From the NCBI GenBank assembly GCA_900552475.1, contig USAC01000007.1, positions 1-48,759 on the forward strand: DNA of 48,759 nt. The letters are read 5' to 3'. Position 1 is the first letter of the stretch. Each line of letters opens with the position of its first letter. Under the pieces are notes generated by a model. The model had not been told where the DNA came from, ran no database searches, and worked only from the letters and a program-made list of their open reading frames with translations. Shown here piece by piece: positions 13,609 to 24,728 of the stretch. The stretch is from an uncultured Eubacteriales bacterium. Lineage in GTDB: Bacteria > Bacillota > Clostridia > Oscillospirales > Oscillospiraceae. The translations under genes were made by a program, and so were the position numbers.

Positions 13609-14925
13609 GTGAATTCACTGTCTGACGTCTGGCAGAATGTGCTCGACCACATGGCAGAGCAGCTGTCGGAGACGACCATCCGCACCTGGTTCGACGAGGT
13701 CAGCGTGGTGACGATGGAGGACTCCGCCTTTGTTCTGCACTGCAGCAACGGCTTCAAGAAAAATACGATCGAGGCCCGCTTCATGCGCTATATCAAAGAC
13801 GCGCTGCGGGACATTTTTTCGGCGGATTTTGAGATCAAGCTCCTTGACGACGAGCAGCTCGCCGCCTACCACCGCGTGACGCCCGACCATCCGGGCGACC
13901 TCGCAAACTCCGACGGCTTCACGTTTGAAACCTACGTCGTCGGCCCGCAGAACAAGCTCGCCTATGCCGCGGCGCGCGCCGTGGCCGAGCGCCCGGCCGA
14001 GAACTACAACCCGCTGTTTATCTACGGCGACTCCGGCCTCGGCAAGACGCACCTGCTCTACGCCATCGCGCACCTGCTGAAAAAGCGGCAGCCCGAGGCG
14101 CGCATCGTCTACATCAAGGGCGACGACTTCACAAACGAGCTGATCGCCTCCATCCGCGAGGGACAGAACCGGGAGTTCCGCGAGAAATACCGGCAGGCGA
14201 CGCTGCTGCTGGTGGACGATATACAGTTCATCGCCGGCAAGCAGCAGACGCAGGAGGAGTTCTTCCATACGTTCAACACGCTCTATGAGAGCGGCAAGCA
14301 GATCGTCCTCACGTCCGACCGCCCTCCGCAGGAGATGATGCAGCTCGAGGACCGTCTGCGCACGCGGTTCGAGTGGGGCCTGATGGTCGACGTCGCGCCG
14401 CCCGACTTCGAGACGCGTCTGGCCATCATCAAGAACAAGGCCGCCATGCTCGGCGTGACGCTGCCGGACGAGGTGTCGGACTACATCGCGGAGAACGTCA
14501 CCGCGAACGTCCGCCAGATCGAGGGGACACTCAACAAGATCCTCGCCTACCGCGACCTGCTCGGTGACACCGTCGATGAACAGGCCGTCGGGCGCGCGGT
14601 GAAGGACATGCTCAAAAAGAGCAACGAGTACATCCCCTCGCCGCAGGTCATCATCACCTACATCTGCAAGTACTACAACCTCGACGAGGACGTGCTGCGC
14701 GGGCAGAACCGCGGGCGCGACGTCGTCAACGGCCGCCAGATCGCCATGTATCTCATCCGCCGCATGACGAACCTCTCGCTCAGCGACATCGGCAAGGAGT
14801 TCGGCGGGCGCGACCACACGACCGTGCTCCACTCGCTCGACAAGGTCGAAAAGCAGATGCGCTCCGACCCGGCGTTTGCCGAGGTGGTCAAGGAGATCAC
14901 GACGAACATCAACGCCAAGCGCTGA
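13609..14925 (+). CDS. dnaA: Chromosomal replication initiator DnaA
   Basis: A 438-residue AAA+ initiator that binds DnaA boxes and melts oriC. Domain I (about 1-80) starts with LSDVWQNVLDHMAEQLSETT. Domain III has Walker A GDSGLGKTHL (140-149), Walker B LLLVDDIQFI and the arginine-finger region RLRTRFEWGL. Domain IV ends with the DNA-binding signature FGGRDHTTVLHSLDKVE. Domain II is very short, giving a compact DnaA. I choose the GTG at 13609, since GAGGAAAGGGG precedes it and the product begins at the conserved domain I edge; the nearby ATG at 13602 is in another frame. oriC follows directly. Confidence 0.97.
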   Translation: MNSLSDVWQNVLDHMAEQLSETTIRTWFDEVSVVTMEDSAFVLHCSNGFKKNTIEARFMRYIKDALRDIFSADFEIKLLDDEQLAAYHRVTPDHPGDLANSDGFTFETYVVGPQNKLAYAAARAVAERPAENYNPLFIYGDSGLGKTHLLYAIAHLLKKRQPEARIVYIKGDDFTNELIASIREGQNREFREKYRQATLLLVDDIQFIAGKQQTQEEFFHTFNTLYESGKQIVLTSDRPPQEMMQLEDRLRTRFEWGLMVDVAPPDFETRLAIIKNKAAMLGVTLPDEVSDYIAENVTANVRQIEGTLNKILAYRDLLGDTVDEQAVGRAVKDMLKKSNEYIPSPQVIITYICKYYNLDEDVLRGQNRGRDVVNGRQIAMYLIRRMTNLSLSDIGKEFGGRDHTTVLHSLDKVEKQMRSDPAFAEVVKEITTNINAKR

Positions 14926-15156
14926 AACTTCCGTGGATTTATTTTTTTACTCCTCTTTTCCACATTTCCCGTGAAATCCACGTGGACAGAATGTGGAAAA
15001 GAGGGGCATCCATGCTTCCTGTGGATAATCCACGAAAAAGAGAGGGAAGGCGCGTGGATAAAAAAGCCAGTGCTTCCAGTCGTTTCCGCCTGTTTTCCAC
15101 AATAGTTTTCCCTACGACTTCTGTTACTAAAAAATAGTTAGTTTATGTTATGTGAG
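14926..15156 (+). other. oriC: Chromosomal origin oriC (dnaA-dnaN interval)
   Basis: Several DnaA-box-like 9-mers (consensus TTATCCACA) lie here: TTTTCCACA at 14956-14964, TGTGGAAAA at 14992-15000, TGTGGATAA (a perfect inverted box) at 15020-15028, CGTGGATAA at 15053-15061 and TTTTCCACA at 15093-15101. Weaker CGTGGATTT-type sites are near 14932 and 14974. An AT-rich stretch at 15103-15152 (TTACTAAAAAATAGTTAG region) is the likely unwinding element. Genes diverge from this region, as expected for an origin. Confidence 0.9.
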
Positions 15157-15180
15157 AGCGGAGTATTCCTCTCCGCTTTT
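15157..15180 (+). terminator. Terminator or attenuator before dnaN
   Basis: AGCGGAG (15157-15163) pairs with CTCCGCT (15171-15177), followed by TTT and then AAAAG. It ends 17 bases before the dnaN start, so transcripts from dnaA or oriC must cross it to express dnaN. Confidence 0.5.
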
Positions 15181-15196
15181 AAAAGAAAGGAACGTG

Positions 15197-16315
15197 ATGC
15201 ACATGCTGCAATTTTCGTGCGAAAAGACGCTGCTGCAGAGCGCCGTCAACACGGCGTCGCGGACGGTGGCCGCGAAGAGCTCCATTCCGGCGCTCGAAGG
15301 CCTGCTGCTCGAGGGCGATGAGCAGCTGACCGTCTCCGGCTACAACATGCAGACCGGTATCCGCACCAGCTTCGACGCCGACATCCGCGAGGGCGGGCGC
15401 ATTGTCCTCAACGCGCGTCTGTTCGGCGAGATCATCCGCAAGATGCCGGACGACGTGATCGTTTTCTCCGCGGACGACAAGCTCCTCGTCCGCCTGAGCT
15501 GCGGCGACGCGAGCTTTGAGATCCCCGGCCTTTCCGCCGAGGACTATCCCGACCTGCCGGAGGTCGACGACGAGTATTCCGTCGCCATCCAGCAACGGAC
15601 GCTCAAGGCCATGATCAACCAGACGAGCTTCGCCGTCTCCACGAACGAGAGCCGCCCGGTCCACACCGGCTCGCTCTTCGAGATCAGCGCGGAGGGACTG
15701 ACGGTCGTGTCCGTCGATGGGTTCCGTCTCGCCCTGCGGCGCGAGCCGCTCGAGCGCATCGACGGCGGCGCGTTCCGCTTCGTCGCGCCCGGCTCGGCGC
15801 TCAACGAGGTCGAGAAGATCTGTGAGGACAGCGACAGTCTCATCTCCATCATTCAGGGCAAGCGTCACCTGCTCTTTGAGACCGGCTCGACGCAGCTGAT
15901 CTGCCGCCGTCTCGAGGGGGAATTCCTCGATTACCGCAACGCCATCCCGCGCAGCAACCCCATCTGCGTGCAGGTGGAGACGAAGGCGATGATGAACAGC
16001 CTTGACCGCGTGTCCGTCGTCATCAGCGAGAAGCTCAAGAGCCCCGTGCGGTGCCTGTTCGACGTGGGACGCGTGTTCCTCTCGGCCAAGACCGGCGCGG
16101 GCGAGGCGAAGGACATCTGCCCCATCGACGGCGACGGGACGGGGCTGGAGATCGGCTTTAACAACCGCTATCTCATGGACGCGCTGCGCTATGCCCCGGC
16201 CGAGCGGGTGAAGATGGAGCTCAACACCGGCATCTCCCCCTGCATCATCACGCCCGTCGAGGGGGAGGAGAACTTCCTCTATATGGTGCTGCCGGTGCGG
16301 CTGAAGGCGCAGTGA
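15197..16315 (+). CDS. dnaN: DNA polymerase III sliding clamp (beta subunit)
   Basis: A 372-residue clamp made of three similar domains of about 120 residues, beginning MHMLQFSCEKTLLQSAVNTA. Family blocks include IPALEGLLLEG, the second-domain TSFAVSTNESRPVHTGSLFE and the C-terminal ILxxPV-type end (LYMVLPVRLKAQ). The dimeric ring tethers polymerase and other factors to DNA. I prefer the ATG at 15197 after AAAGG; an ATG two codons later is also possible. It is second in the dnaA-dnaN-yaaA-recF order. Confidence 0.96.
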   Translation: MHMLQFSCEKTLLQSAVNTASRTVAAKSSIPALEGLLLEGDEQLTVSGYNMQTGIRTSFDADIREGGRIVLNARLFGEIIRKMPDDVIVFSADDKLLVRLSCGDASFEIPGLSAEDYPDLPEVDDEYSVAIQQRTLKAMINQTSFAVSTNESRPVHTGSLFEISAEGLTVVSVDGFRLALRREPLERIDGGAFRFVAPGSALNEVEKICEDSDSLISIIQGKRHLLFETGSTQLICRRLEGEFLDYRNAIPRSNPICVQVETKAMMNSLDRVSVVISEKLKSPVRCLFDVGRVFLSAKTGAGEAKDICPIDGDGTGLEIGFNNRYLMDALRYAPAERVKMELNTGISPCIITPVEGEENFLYMVLPVRLKAQ

Positions 16316-16331
16316 GAAGGAAGGGGAGCCT

Positions 16332-16547
16332 ATGAAGGTCATACACATTGAAACAGAATATATCAAGCTGCAGGATCTGCTGAAGTTCGCCGCCGCCGTC
16401 TCGACGGGGGGCGAGGCGAAGATCCTCATTCAGGAGGGCGATGTCACCGTGAACGGCGAGGTCTGCACCATGCGCGGCAAGAAAATCCGCCCCGGCGACG
16501 ACATCGCGCTGCGTGACGAGCACTATACCGTCACCTATGCGGATTGA
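16332..16547 (+). CDS. yaaA: S4-domain RNA-binding protein (YaaA/RlbA type)
   Basis: A 71-residue protein that is essentially one S4 domain: YIKLQDLLKFAAAVSTGGEA then KILIQEGDVTVNGEVCTMRG and KKIRPGD. This small protein lies between dnaN and recF in most Firmicutes and binds RNA, probably ribosomal. The ATG follows GAAGGGGAG, 16 bases after the dnaN stop. Its 3' end overlaps the recF start by 11 bases, so the two are likely translationally coupled. Confidence 0.93.
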   Translation: MKVIHIETEYIKLQDLLKFAAAVSTGGEAKILIQEGDVTVNGEVCTMRGKKIRPGDDIALRDEHYTVTYAD

Positions 16548-17640
16548 CGCGCTGACGCTCGAGGGCTTCCGCAACTACCGCCGCGCGGCGCTGGACTTTG
16601 ATCCGAGCTGCAACGTCATTTACGGCGAGAACGCGCAGGGAAAGACGAACCTGTTGGAGGCGATCGTCTACCTCTCCTGCGGCAAGAGCCCCCGCGCGCG
16701 CACCGACCGGGAGCTGCTCGGCTTCGAGAGTGAGCGGGCGCAGCTCGTGGGGCACATCTTCTCGCGCGAGCGCGCGTTCGAGACGGAGATCACCCTCGCG
16801 CGCGGCCGGCGGCGGAAGATGACGGTCAACGGCGTCCCCGCGAAAAACGGCGCGGCGCTCTCGGATGTGCTGCACACGGTGTTTTTCTCGCCCGAAGACC
16901 TCTTTCTCATCCGCGACGGCGCGGCGGCGCGGCGGCGGTTCATGGACCTCTCGCTCTGCCAGCTGCGGCCGCGGTACGCGGAGGCGCTCGCGGAGTACAC
17001 CCGCCTGCACGAGCACAAGACGCGGATCCTGCGCGACAGCGAGGAGTATCCGCAGCTGCTCGCGACGCTGCCGGACTTCAACGCGCGGCTCTGCCAGGTA
17101 GGCGCGGTGCTGATCCACTACCGGGCGCGGTACTGCCGCGCGCTCGAGCAGTACGCCGCGCAGGCGCACAGCGAGTGCTCCGGCGGGCGGGAGGAGCTGA
17201 CGCTCCACTACGAGACGGTAAAGACCGTCACGGATCCGTTTGCGCCCCACGCGGAGCTTGTTTCGGCGCTTGAGGAGCACCAGCGTGGCCACCATCAGGC
17301 GGAGCTTGCGAGCAGGCTATGCCTGTCGGGGCCGCACAAGGACGACATCGCCGTCTCGGTCAACGGGCGCAGCGCGCGCCAGTTCTGCTCACAGGGACAG
17401 GTGCGCACGGCGGCGCTGGCGATGAAGCTGGCCGACCGGGAGATCCATAAAAACGCCATCGGGGAGTATCCGGTGATGCTGCTCGACGACGTGCTCAGCG
17501 AGTTGGATCCGAAGCGGCAGGAATATGTGCTCAACCGCATCACGGGCGGGCAGGTGTTCATCACCTGCTGTGAAAACGACCGGCTCGACCGGCTCGTGGG
17601 CGGCCGGGTATTTCATATCCGGAATGGGGAGGTGCTCTGA
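16537..17640 (+). CDS. recF: RecF recombination mediator ATPase
   Basis: A 367-residue SMC-like ATPase that loads RecA at gapped DNA. It begins MRIDALTLEGFRNYRRAALD, with Walker A GENAQGKT (30-37), the signature region LCLSGPHKDD, and Walker B VMLLDDVLSELDPKRQEYVL. Length is typical. The start is the ATG inside the end of yaaA; a longer frame beginning within yaaA is not needed. Its stop shares a base with the remB start, implying coupled translation. Confidence 0.96.
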   Translation: MRIDALTLEGFRNYRRAALDFDPSCNVIYGENAQGKTNLLEAIVYLSCGKSPRARTDRELLGFESERAQLVGHIFSRERAFETEITLARGRRRKMTVNGVPAKNGAALSDVLHTVFFSPEDLFLIRDGAAARRRFMDLSLCQLRPRYAEALAEYTRLHEHKTRILRDSEEYPQLLATLPDFNARLCQVGAVLIHYRARYCRALEQYAAQAHSECSGGREELTLHYETVKTVTDPFAPHAELVSALEEHQRGHHQAELASRLCLSGPHKDDIAVSVNGRSARQFCSQGQVRTAALAMKLADREIHKNAIGEYPVMLLDDVLSELDPKRQEYVLNRITGGQVFITCCENDRLDRLVGGRVFHIRNGEVL

Positions 17641-17903
17641 TGGGCTATCTGCATATCGGTCAGAACGTCATGGTGCCGGAAAAGCAGATCATCGGGATTT
17701 TCGATCTCGACAACACCTCCCAGTCCAAATGGACGCGCAAATTTCTGGCGGACGCCGAGCAGGAGGGGGTCGTCCTCTCCGTGACGGAGGATGTGCCGAA
17801 GTCGTTTCTCGTCTGCGACCATCCGTACCACCGCCAGATTGTATATATCTCTCAGCTGAATCCGCAGACGCTGCAAAAGCGCAGCGCCGGGGAGCAGGCG
17901 TGA
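17640..17903 (+). CDS. remB: RemB-like DUF370 protein
   Basis: An 87-residue protein starting MGYLHIGQNVMVPEKQIIGI then FDLDNT, the DUF370 signature. The recF-adjacent paralogue (YaaB/RemB) differs from RemA; related proteins are DNA-binding regulators of matrix genes in Bacillus. The start overlaps the last base of recF. Conserved position between recF and gyrB supports the call; its target genes here are unknown. Confidence 0.9.
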   Translation: MGYLHIGQNVMVPEKQIIGIFDLDNTSQSKWTRKFLADAEQEGVVLSVTEDVPKSFLVCDHPYHRQIVYISQLNPQTLQKRSAGEQA

Positions 17904-17951
17904 GAGCGGCGGCATGCGCCGCCGGCAAATTCGTTTGAAAGGAATGTTCCT

Positions 17952-19889
17952 ATGTCTGAACTGGAAAAAGTCACCGCGGTCGACACGACCTACGACGCCT
18001 CGGAGATTCAGGTGCTCGAGGGGCTGGAGGCCGTGCGCAAGCGGCCCGGCATGTATATCGGCTCGACGTCGTCGTCGGGTCTGCACCACCTCGTCTATGA
18101 GATCGTCGACAACGCCATCGATGAGGCGCTCGCGGGGTACTGCACGGACATCACCGTCACCATCAACGACGGCGATACCATCACCGTCACCGATAACGGC
18201 CGCGGCATCCCCGTCGACATTCAGCCCCAGACGGGGCGCCCGGCGCTGGAGGTCGTGTATACCGTGCTGCACGCGGGCGGCAAGTTCGGCGGCGGCGGGT
18301 ACAAGGTCTCCGGCGGCCTGCACGGTGTGGGCGCCTCGGTCGTCAACGCCCTGAGCGAGTGGCTCGTGGTGCAGGTGCACAAGAACGGGCAGATCTATGA
18401 GATGCGCTTCTCCCGCGGCCATATCACGCAGGAGATGAGGGTCATCGGCACGACCGACCACACCGGCACGACCGTCACCTTCAAGCCCGACCCCGAGATG
18501 TTCGACACGCTTGTCTATGACTATGAGGTGCTGCACACGCGCATGCGCGAGCAGGCCTTCCTGAACGCGGGTCTGCGCATCACGATCGCAGACAAGCGCC
18601 CCGGGCAGGAGCAGGGCGAGGCGATGTGCTATGAGGGCGGCATCCGCGAGTTCGTCACCTATATCAACCGCAACAAGACGCCCCTGCACGAGGACGTGAT
18701 CTATCTGGCCGGGACGAAGGGAGACAGCACCGCCGAGGTCGCCATCCAGTATAACGACAGCTACAACGAGACGCTCGTCTCCTTCGCCAACGACATCCAC
18801 ACACCCGAGGGCGGCATGCACGAGACGGGCTTCAAGGCCGCGCTCACGCGCGTACTGAACGCCTACGGCATCAAGTACGGCATGATTAAGGAGGGCGACA
18901 AGATCTCCGGCGAGGACGCGCGAGAGGGCATCACCGCGGTCATCTCCGTCAAGCTGACGGAGGCGCAGTTCGAGGGCCAGACGAAGGCCAAGCTCGGCAA
19001 CGCCTATATCCGCACGCTTGTCGACGGGATTGTCTCCGACCAGCTGGCCGTCTATCTCGAGGAGCACCCGGTCGTCGCGCGGAGCATCCTCGATAAGGCG
19101 CTCACCGCCAACCGCGCACGCGAGGCCGCGCGCAAGGCGCGCGAGTCCATCCGCCGCAAGACGGCGCTCGGCGGCGCGGCCATGCCCGATAAGCTGCGCG
19201 ACTGCAACGAAAATAACCCTGAGCTGACCGAGATCTATATCGTCGAGGGCGATTCGGCAGGCGGCTCGGCCACGCAGGGGCGCGACTCACGCTTTCAGGC
19301 GATCCTCCCCCTGTGGGGCAAGATGCTGAATGTCGAGAAGGCGCGCGCCGACAAGGTCTACGGCAACGACAAGCTCCAGCCCGTCATCACGGCGCTCGGC
19401 GCGGGCATCGGCGAGGACTTCGACCCGCTGAAGCTCCGCTATCACAAGGTCATCATCATGGCCGATGCCGATGTCGACGGCGCGCACATCCGCACGCTCC
19501 TGCTGACGTTCTTCTTCCGCTTCATGCGTCCGCTGATCGAGGAGGGGTATGTCTACTCCGCCGTCCCGCCGCTGTATAAGCTCAGCCGCGGCAAGCAGCA
19601 GCGCGTGGCCTACTCCGACGAGGAGCGCGACGCCATCTCCACCGAGATGCGCGGCGGCAACCCGAACGTGAAGATCGACATCAGCCGCTATAAGGGCCTC
19701 GGCGAGATGAACCCGCACGAGCTGTGGGAGACGACGATGGACCCAGAGAAGCGCACGCTGCGGCGCATCACGCTCGACGACGCGGTACACGCCGACGCGA
19801 CGTTCACCATGCTCATGGGCGAAAAGGTGGAGCCGCGCAAGGAATTCATCGAGCGCAAGGCGAAGTACGCCGTCAACCTGGACTATTAA
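17952..19889 (+). CDS. gyrB: DNA gyrase subunit B
   Basis: A 645-residue ATPase subunit of gyrase. The GHKL ATP site shows EIVDNAIDEALAGY and TVTDNGRGIPVD, followed by the GGLHGVGASVVNALS lid region. The TOPRIM domain has EIYIVEGDSAGGSATQGRDS (metal-binding Glu) and MADADVDGAHIRTLLLTFFF. The C-terminal block GLGEMNPHELWETTMDPEKR contacts GyrA. Length matches Gram-positive GyrB without insert. The start follows GAAAGGAATG. gyrA follows after 117 bases. Confidence 0.97.
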   Translation: MSELEKVTAVDTTYDASEIQVLEGLEAVRKRPGMYIGSTSSSGLHHLVYEIVDNAIDEALAGYCTDITVTINDGDTITVTDNGRGIPVDIQPQTGRPALEVVYTVLHAGGKFGGGGYKVSGGLHGVGASVVNALSEWLVVQVHKNGQIYEMRFSRGHITQEMRVIGTTDHTGTTVTFKPDPEMFDTLVYDYEVLHTRMREQAFLNAGLRITIADKRPGQEQGEAMCYEGGIREFVTYINRNKTPLHEDVIYLAGTKGDSTAEVAIQYNDSYNETLVSFANDIHTPEGGMHETGFKAALTRVLNAYGIKYGMIKEGDKISGEDAREGITAVISVKLTEAQFEGQTKAKLGNAYIRTLVDGIVSDQLAVYLEEHPVVARSILDKALTANRAREAARKARESIRRKTALGGAAMPDKLRDCNENNPELTEIYIVEGDSAGGSATQGRDSRFQAILPLWGKMLNVEKARADKVYGNDKLQPVITALGAGIGEDFDPLKLRYHKVIIMADADVDGAHIRTLLLTFFFRFMRPLIEEGYVYSAVPPLYKLSRGKQQRVAYSDEERDAISTEMRGGNPNVKIDISRYKGLGEMNPHELWETTMDPEKRTLRRITLDDAVHADATFTMLMGEKVEPRKEFIERKAKYAVNLDY

Positions 19890-20006
19890 GCTGTCCGGAC
19901 GGCGTTTTCCGCGGCATACGCGCTGCGAAAAACGATTGGAATTTTTCGCGCCTGCGGGTGCGAACTCTGTGAGACATGAAATGCTTCCGTTCAAGGAGGA
20001 GACTAT

Positions 20007-22496
<2,490 letters not shown>

Positions 22497-22500
22497 CGCC

Positions 22501-23202
22501 GTGGCGGAGAGCAGCGCGGTGATGCACGTCATCGCCCGGATTCACACGGATTTCCCGGAAAAATTCGGCGTCCCGCGCCAGAGCGGGCTCGTGGACGAGC
22601 TGCGCGCGCAGATCGTCTTCGAGCCGCCTTATAGAAATCCAGACGCCGTGCGCGGGCTGGAGGGGTTCTCCCACATCTGGCTCATCTGGCAGTTTGACCG
22701 CGCGCTGCGGGATACCTGGTCGCCGACGGTGCGGCCGCCGCGGCTCGGCGGCAACCGCCGCATGGGGGTGTTTGCGACGCGCTCGCCGTTTAGGCCGAAC
22801 GCGATCGGGCTGTCCTCCGTGCGGCTCGAGCGCGTCGAGGCGGAGACGCCGCGCGGCCCGGTGCTCCATGTGCGGGGTGCGGATCTCGTCGACGGGACGC
22901 CGATCTTCGATATCAAGCCGTATCTCCCCTATGCCGACAGCCACCCGGATGCACGCGGCGGCTTCACCGATCCGATCGCGCGGAAGCTTCTGCGGGTGAG
23001 TGCGCCGGAGGAGCTGCGCGAAAAGTTCCCCGCGGGGCTGCTCGGCGTGCTCGAAAATGACCCGCGCCCGCGCTATCAAGACGATCCGGAGCGCGTCTAC
23101 GGGCTGAGCTTCGGCGGCTGGAATGTGCGCTTCCGCGTGGTGGGGGAGGAGCTGACTGTCCTCGCCATGGAGCGGGCGGACGGCGGAAAGGAACAGCGAT
23201 GA
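22501..23202 (+). CDS. trmO: tRNA (N6-threonylcarbamoyl-A37) methyltransferase TrmO
   Basis: A 233-residue UPF0066/TsaA-fold enzyme that methylates t6A37 in tRNA-Thr. Characteristic blocks are GFSHIWLIWQFDRA, GNRRMGVFATRSPFRPNAIG and GADLVDGTPIFDIKPYLPYA. The C-terminal part (about 175-233) is the usual extension. The frame opens with GTG at 22501 after GGAGG; an ATG at 22522 (MHVIARIHTDF) is the alternative. It starts four bases after gyrA and overlaps rnhA by four (ATGA), so it is in one unit with both. Confidence 0.9.
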   Translation: MAESSAVMHVIARIHTDFPEKFGVPRQSGLVDELRAQIVFEPPYRNPDAVRGLEGFSHIWLIWQFDRALRDTWSPTVRPPRLGGNRRMGVFATRSPFRPNAIGLSSVRLERVEAETPRGPVLHVRGADLVDGTPIFDIKPYLPYADSHPDARGGFTDPIARKLLRVSAPEELREKFPAGLLGVLENDPRPRYQDDPERVYGLSFGGWNVRFRVVGEELTVLAMERADGGKEQR

Positions 23203-23639
23203 AAACAGTCACGATCTATACCGACGGGGCCTGCAGCGGCAATCCCGGCCCGGGCGGCTGGGGCGCGATTCTCGAGTGGAACGGCGTGGAGAAGGAGATC
23301 TCCGGCGGCGAGGCGAGCACGACGAACAACCGCATGGAGATCACCGCCGTGCTCCGCGCGCTGGCGCTTTTGAAGGAGCCGTGCGTCGTCGAGCTGTATT
23401 CCGACAGCAAGTACGTCATCGACGCGCTCGAAAAGGGCTGGGTCTACGGCTGGAAGAAGCGCGGCTGGGTCAAGTCCGACAAGAAGCCAGCCCTGAACGC
23501 CGACCTCTGGGAGCAGATGCTCGCGCAGGTCGCCCGCCACGACGTGCGCTATCACTGGGTGAAGGGGCACGCGTCGAACGAAAAGAACAACCGCTGCGAC
23601 GAGCTGGCGGTGATGGAGAGCCGGAAATTCAAAAAATAG
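23199..23639 (+). CDS. rnhA: Ribonuclease HI
   Basis: A 146-residue nuclease that removes the RNA strand of RNA-DNA hybrids. The DEDD catalytic set is complete: Asp9 in YTDGACSGNPGPGGW, Glu47 in TTNNRMEITA, Asp69 in LYSDSKYV and Asp134 in NNRCDELA, with His124 in VKGHASNEKN. The basic protrusion (GWKKRGWVKSDKK) of E. coli-type enzymes is present. It ends the run of co-directional genes that began at dnaA, which is a sensible partner for replication genes. No clear terminator follows on the plus strand. Confidence 0.96.
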   Translation: MKTVTIYTDGACSGNPGPGGWGAILEWNGVEKEISGGEASTTNNRMEITAVLRALALLKEPCVVELYSDSKYVIDALEKGWVYGWKKRGWVKSDKKPALNADLWEQMLAQVARHDVRYHWVKGHASNEKNNRCDELAVMESRKFKK

Positions 23640-23642
23640 ACC

Positions 23643-23757
23643 TTGTTCACAAAAAGTTCATCCGATTTTCATGATTCGGACATCTTTACAGGGTAATATA
23701 CAAGCATACAAAGAAACATTCCTTATCCTTTATGTGATTTTCTCTCTCTCCTAATCA
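23643..23757 (-). repeat. Intergenic repeat, copy 2 of 3
   Basis: Reverse complement of the block at 10045. Read on the minus strand it begins GGAGAGAGAGAAAATCACAT, contains TTTGTATGCTTGTAT and ATGTCCGAATCATGAAAA, and ends GGATGAACTTTTTGTGAA. It directly follows the nadE terminator in the nadE direction, the same relation to an upstream hairpin as copies 1 and 3. It abuts the rnhA stop on its other side. Confidence 0.8.
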
Positions 23758-23762
23758 AACAC

Positions 23763-23801
23763 AAGAAAACGCCCGCCGATCCCCTCGGCGGGCGCTTTCT
23801 T
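23763..23801 (-). terminator. Terminator of nadE
   Basis: AAGAAAACGCCCGCCGA pairs with TCGGCGGGCGCTTTCTT around a short loop (one mismatch). On the minus strand it is followed by GTGTTTG. It lies 23 bases past the nadE stop. Confidence 0.8.
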
Positions 23802-23824
23802 GCTGTGCAAAGCTCTGAATTTGC

Positions 23825-24595
23825 TTATTTATAGAAGTCCGTCTCGTCTTCCAGCACCATCGTCAGCCCGTTGTGGTAGACGGGGAGTGTCTCGAACTTG
23901 AAGCGGCTGGCCTTGTGCTTGGCGTCGATCTGCTTTTTGATCTCCGGGTCGCAGACGCCCTTGCGGATATATTCGTTCACGGCGTGGTAGGTGAAGCCGA
24001 GGTTATCCTCGTCGGTCAGGCCGGTCAGGCCGTCGGACGGGGCCTTGACGAGAAACTTCTCCGGCAGGCCCAGCGCGCGGCCGAGGGCGATGACCTCCTC
24101 GGTCGTGTACATGCCGAGCGGAGAAAACGCACCCGCACTGTCGCCGTAGAGCGTGCAGTAGCCGACCCAGTCCTCCGAGAGGTTGGAGGTGTTGATGACG
24201 ATGCCGCCGGGGAGCGTCTGCGCCACGGCATAGAGCGTCGCCATGCGGATGCGGCTGGGCAGGTTCACTGTCGTCTGGCGGCTGGGGGTCAGCCCCACGC
24301 GCTCCATCTCGCGCAGCACGCCCTGCACGGCGTCGTGGATGTTGATGGTCGTGTGCGGGATGTTCAGCACCTCGACCAGACCGTTCGAATAGTCGATATC
24401 GGGCTGGACGCCGTCGGGCATCAGCACGCCGTAGACATTCTCGCGCCCATAGGCGGCCACGGCCAGCGCCGCGACGGTGGAGCTGTCCTTGCCGCCGGAG
24501 ATGCCGATGACGGCGGTTTTGCCGCCGCAGTTTTTCATCTGCTGGTCCATCCACTCGAGCAGCCCGGCCAGCTGCAGGTTTACATTGAATTCCAT
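23825..24595 (-). CDS. nadE: Ammonia-dependent NAD+ synthetase
   Basis: A 256-residue N-type ATP pyrophosphatase that amidates nicotinate adenine dinucleotide to NAD+. The P-loop is GISGGKDSSTVAALA (Ser33-Ser38). Substrate-site blocks include NLSEDWVGYCTLYGDSAGAF and LPEKFLVKAPSDGLTGLTDE. There is no N-terminal glutaminase domain, so it depends on free ammonia or a separate glutaminase. The ATG follows CAGGAGGCG. It is monocistronic, with a promoter whose spacer carries an inverted repeat (24626-24658). Confidence 0.94.
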   Translation of the reverse strand: MEFNVNLQLAGLLEWMDQQMKNCGGKTAVIGISGGKDSSTVAALAVAAYGRENVYGVLMPDGVQPDIDYSNGLVEVLNIPHTTINIHDAVQGVLREMERVGLTPSRQTTVNLPSRIRMATLYAVAQTLPGGIVINTSNLSEDWVGYCTLYGDSAGAFSPLGMYTTEEVIALGRALGLPEKFLVKAPSDGLTGLTDEDNLGFTYHAVNEYIRKGVCDPEIKKQIDAKHKASRFKFETLPVYHNGLTMVLEDETDFYK

Positions 24596-24625
24596 ACGAT
24601 CGCCTCCTGCTGAAATATTGGGGAT

Positions 24626-24658
24626 ATTGTACCGCAGCTTGCATGAGATTGCAAGCTG
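24626..24658 (-). promoter_or_regulatory. nadE promoter with overlapping inverted repeat
   Basis: On the minus strand TTGCAA (24649-24654), 17 bp and TACAAT (24626-24631). An 8-bp perfect inverted repeat, CAGCTTGC-N8-GCAAGCTG (24635-24658), covers the -35 and spacer. Its position suits a repressor operator; the binding protein is unknown. Confidence 0.6.
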
Positions 24659-24688
24659 AGCGGTTGCCGAATATTGGAAAAAATGAGT

Positions 24689-24721
24689 CCAACCCCAGAG
24701 GGCGCCGCCCCCTGAGGTTGG
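24689..24721 (-). terminator. Terminator of guaB
   Basis: A GC-rich stem of about 15 bp (CCAACCTCAGGGGGC with its complement) starts eight bases after the guaB stop on the minus strand, but the following sequence is only loosely T-rich. Confidence 0.7.
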
Positions 24722-24728
24722 AGAAAAA

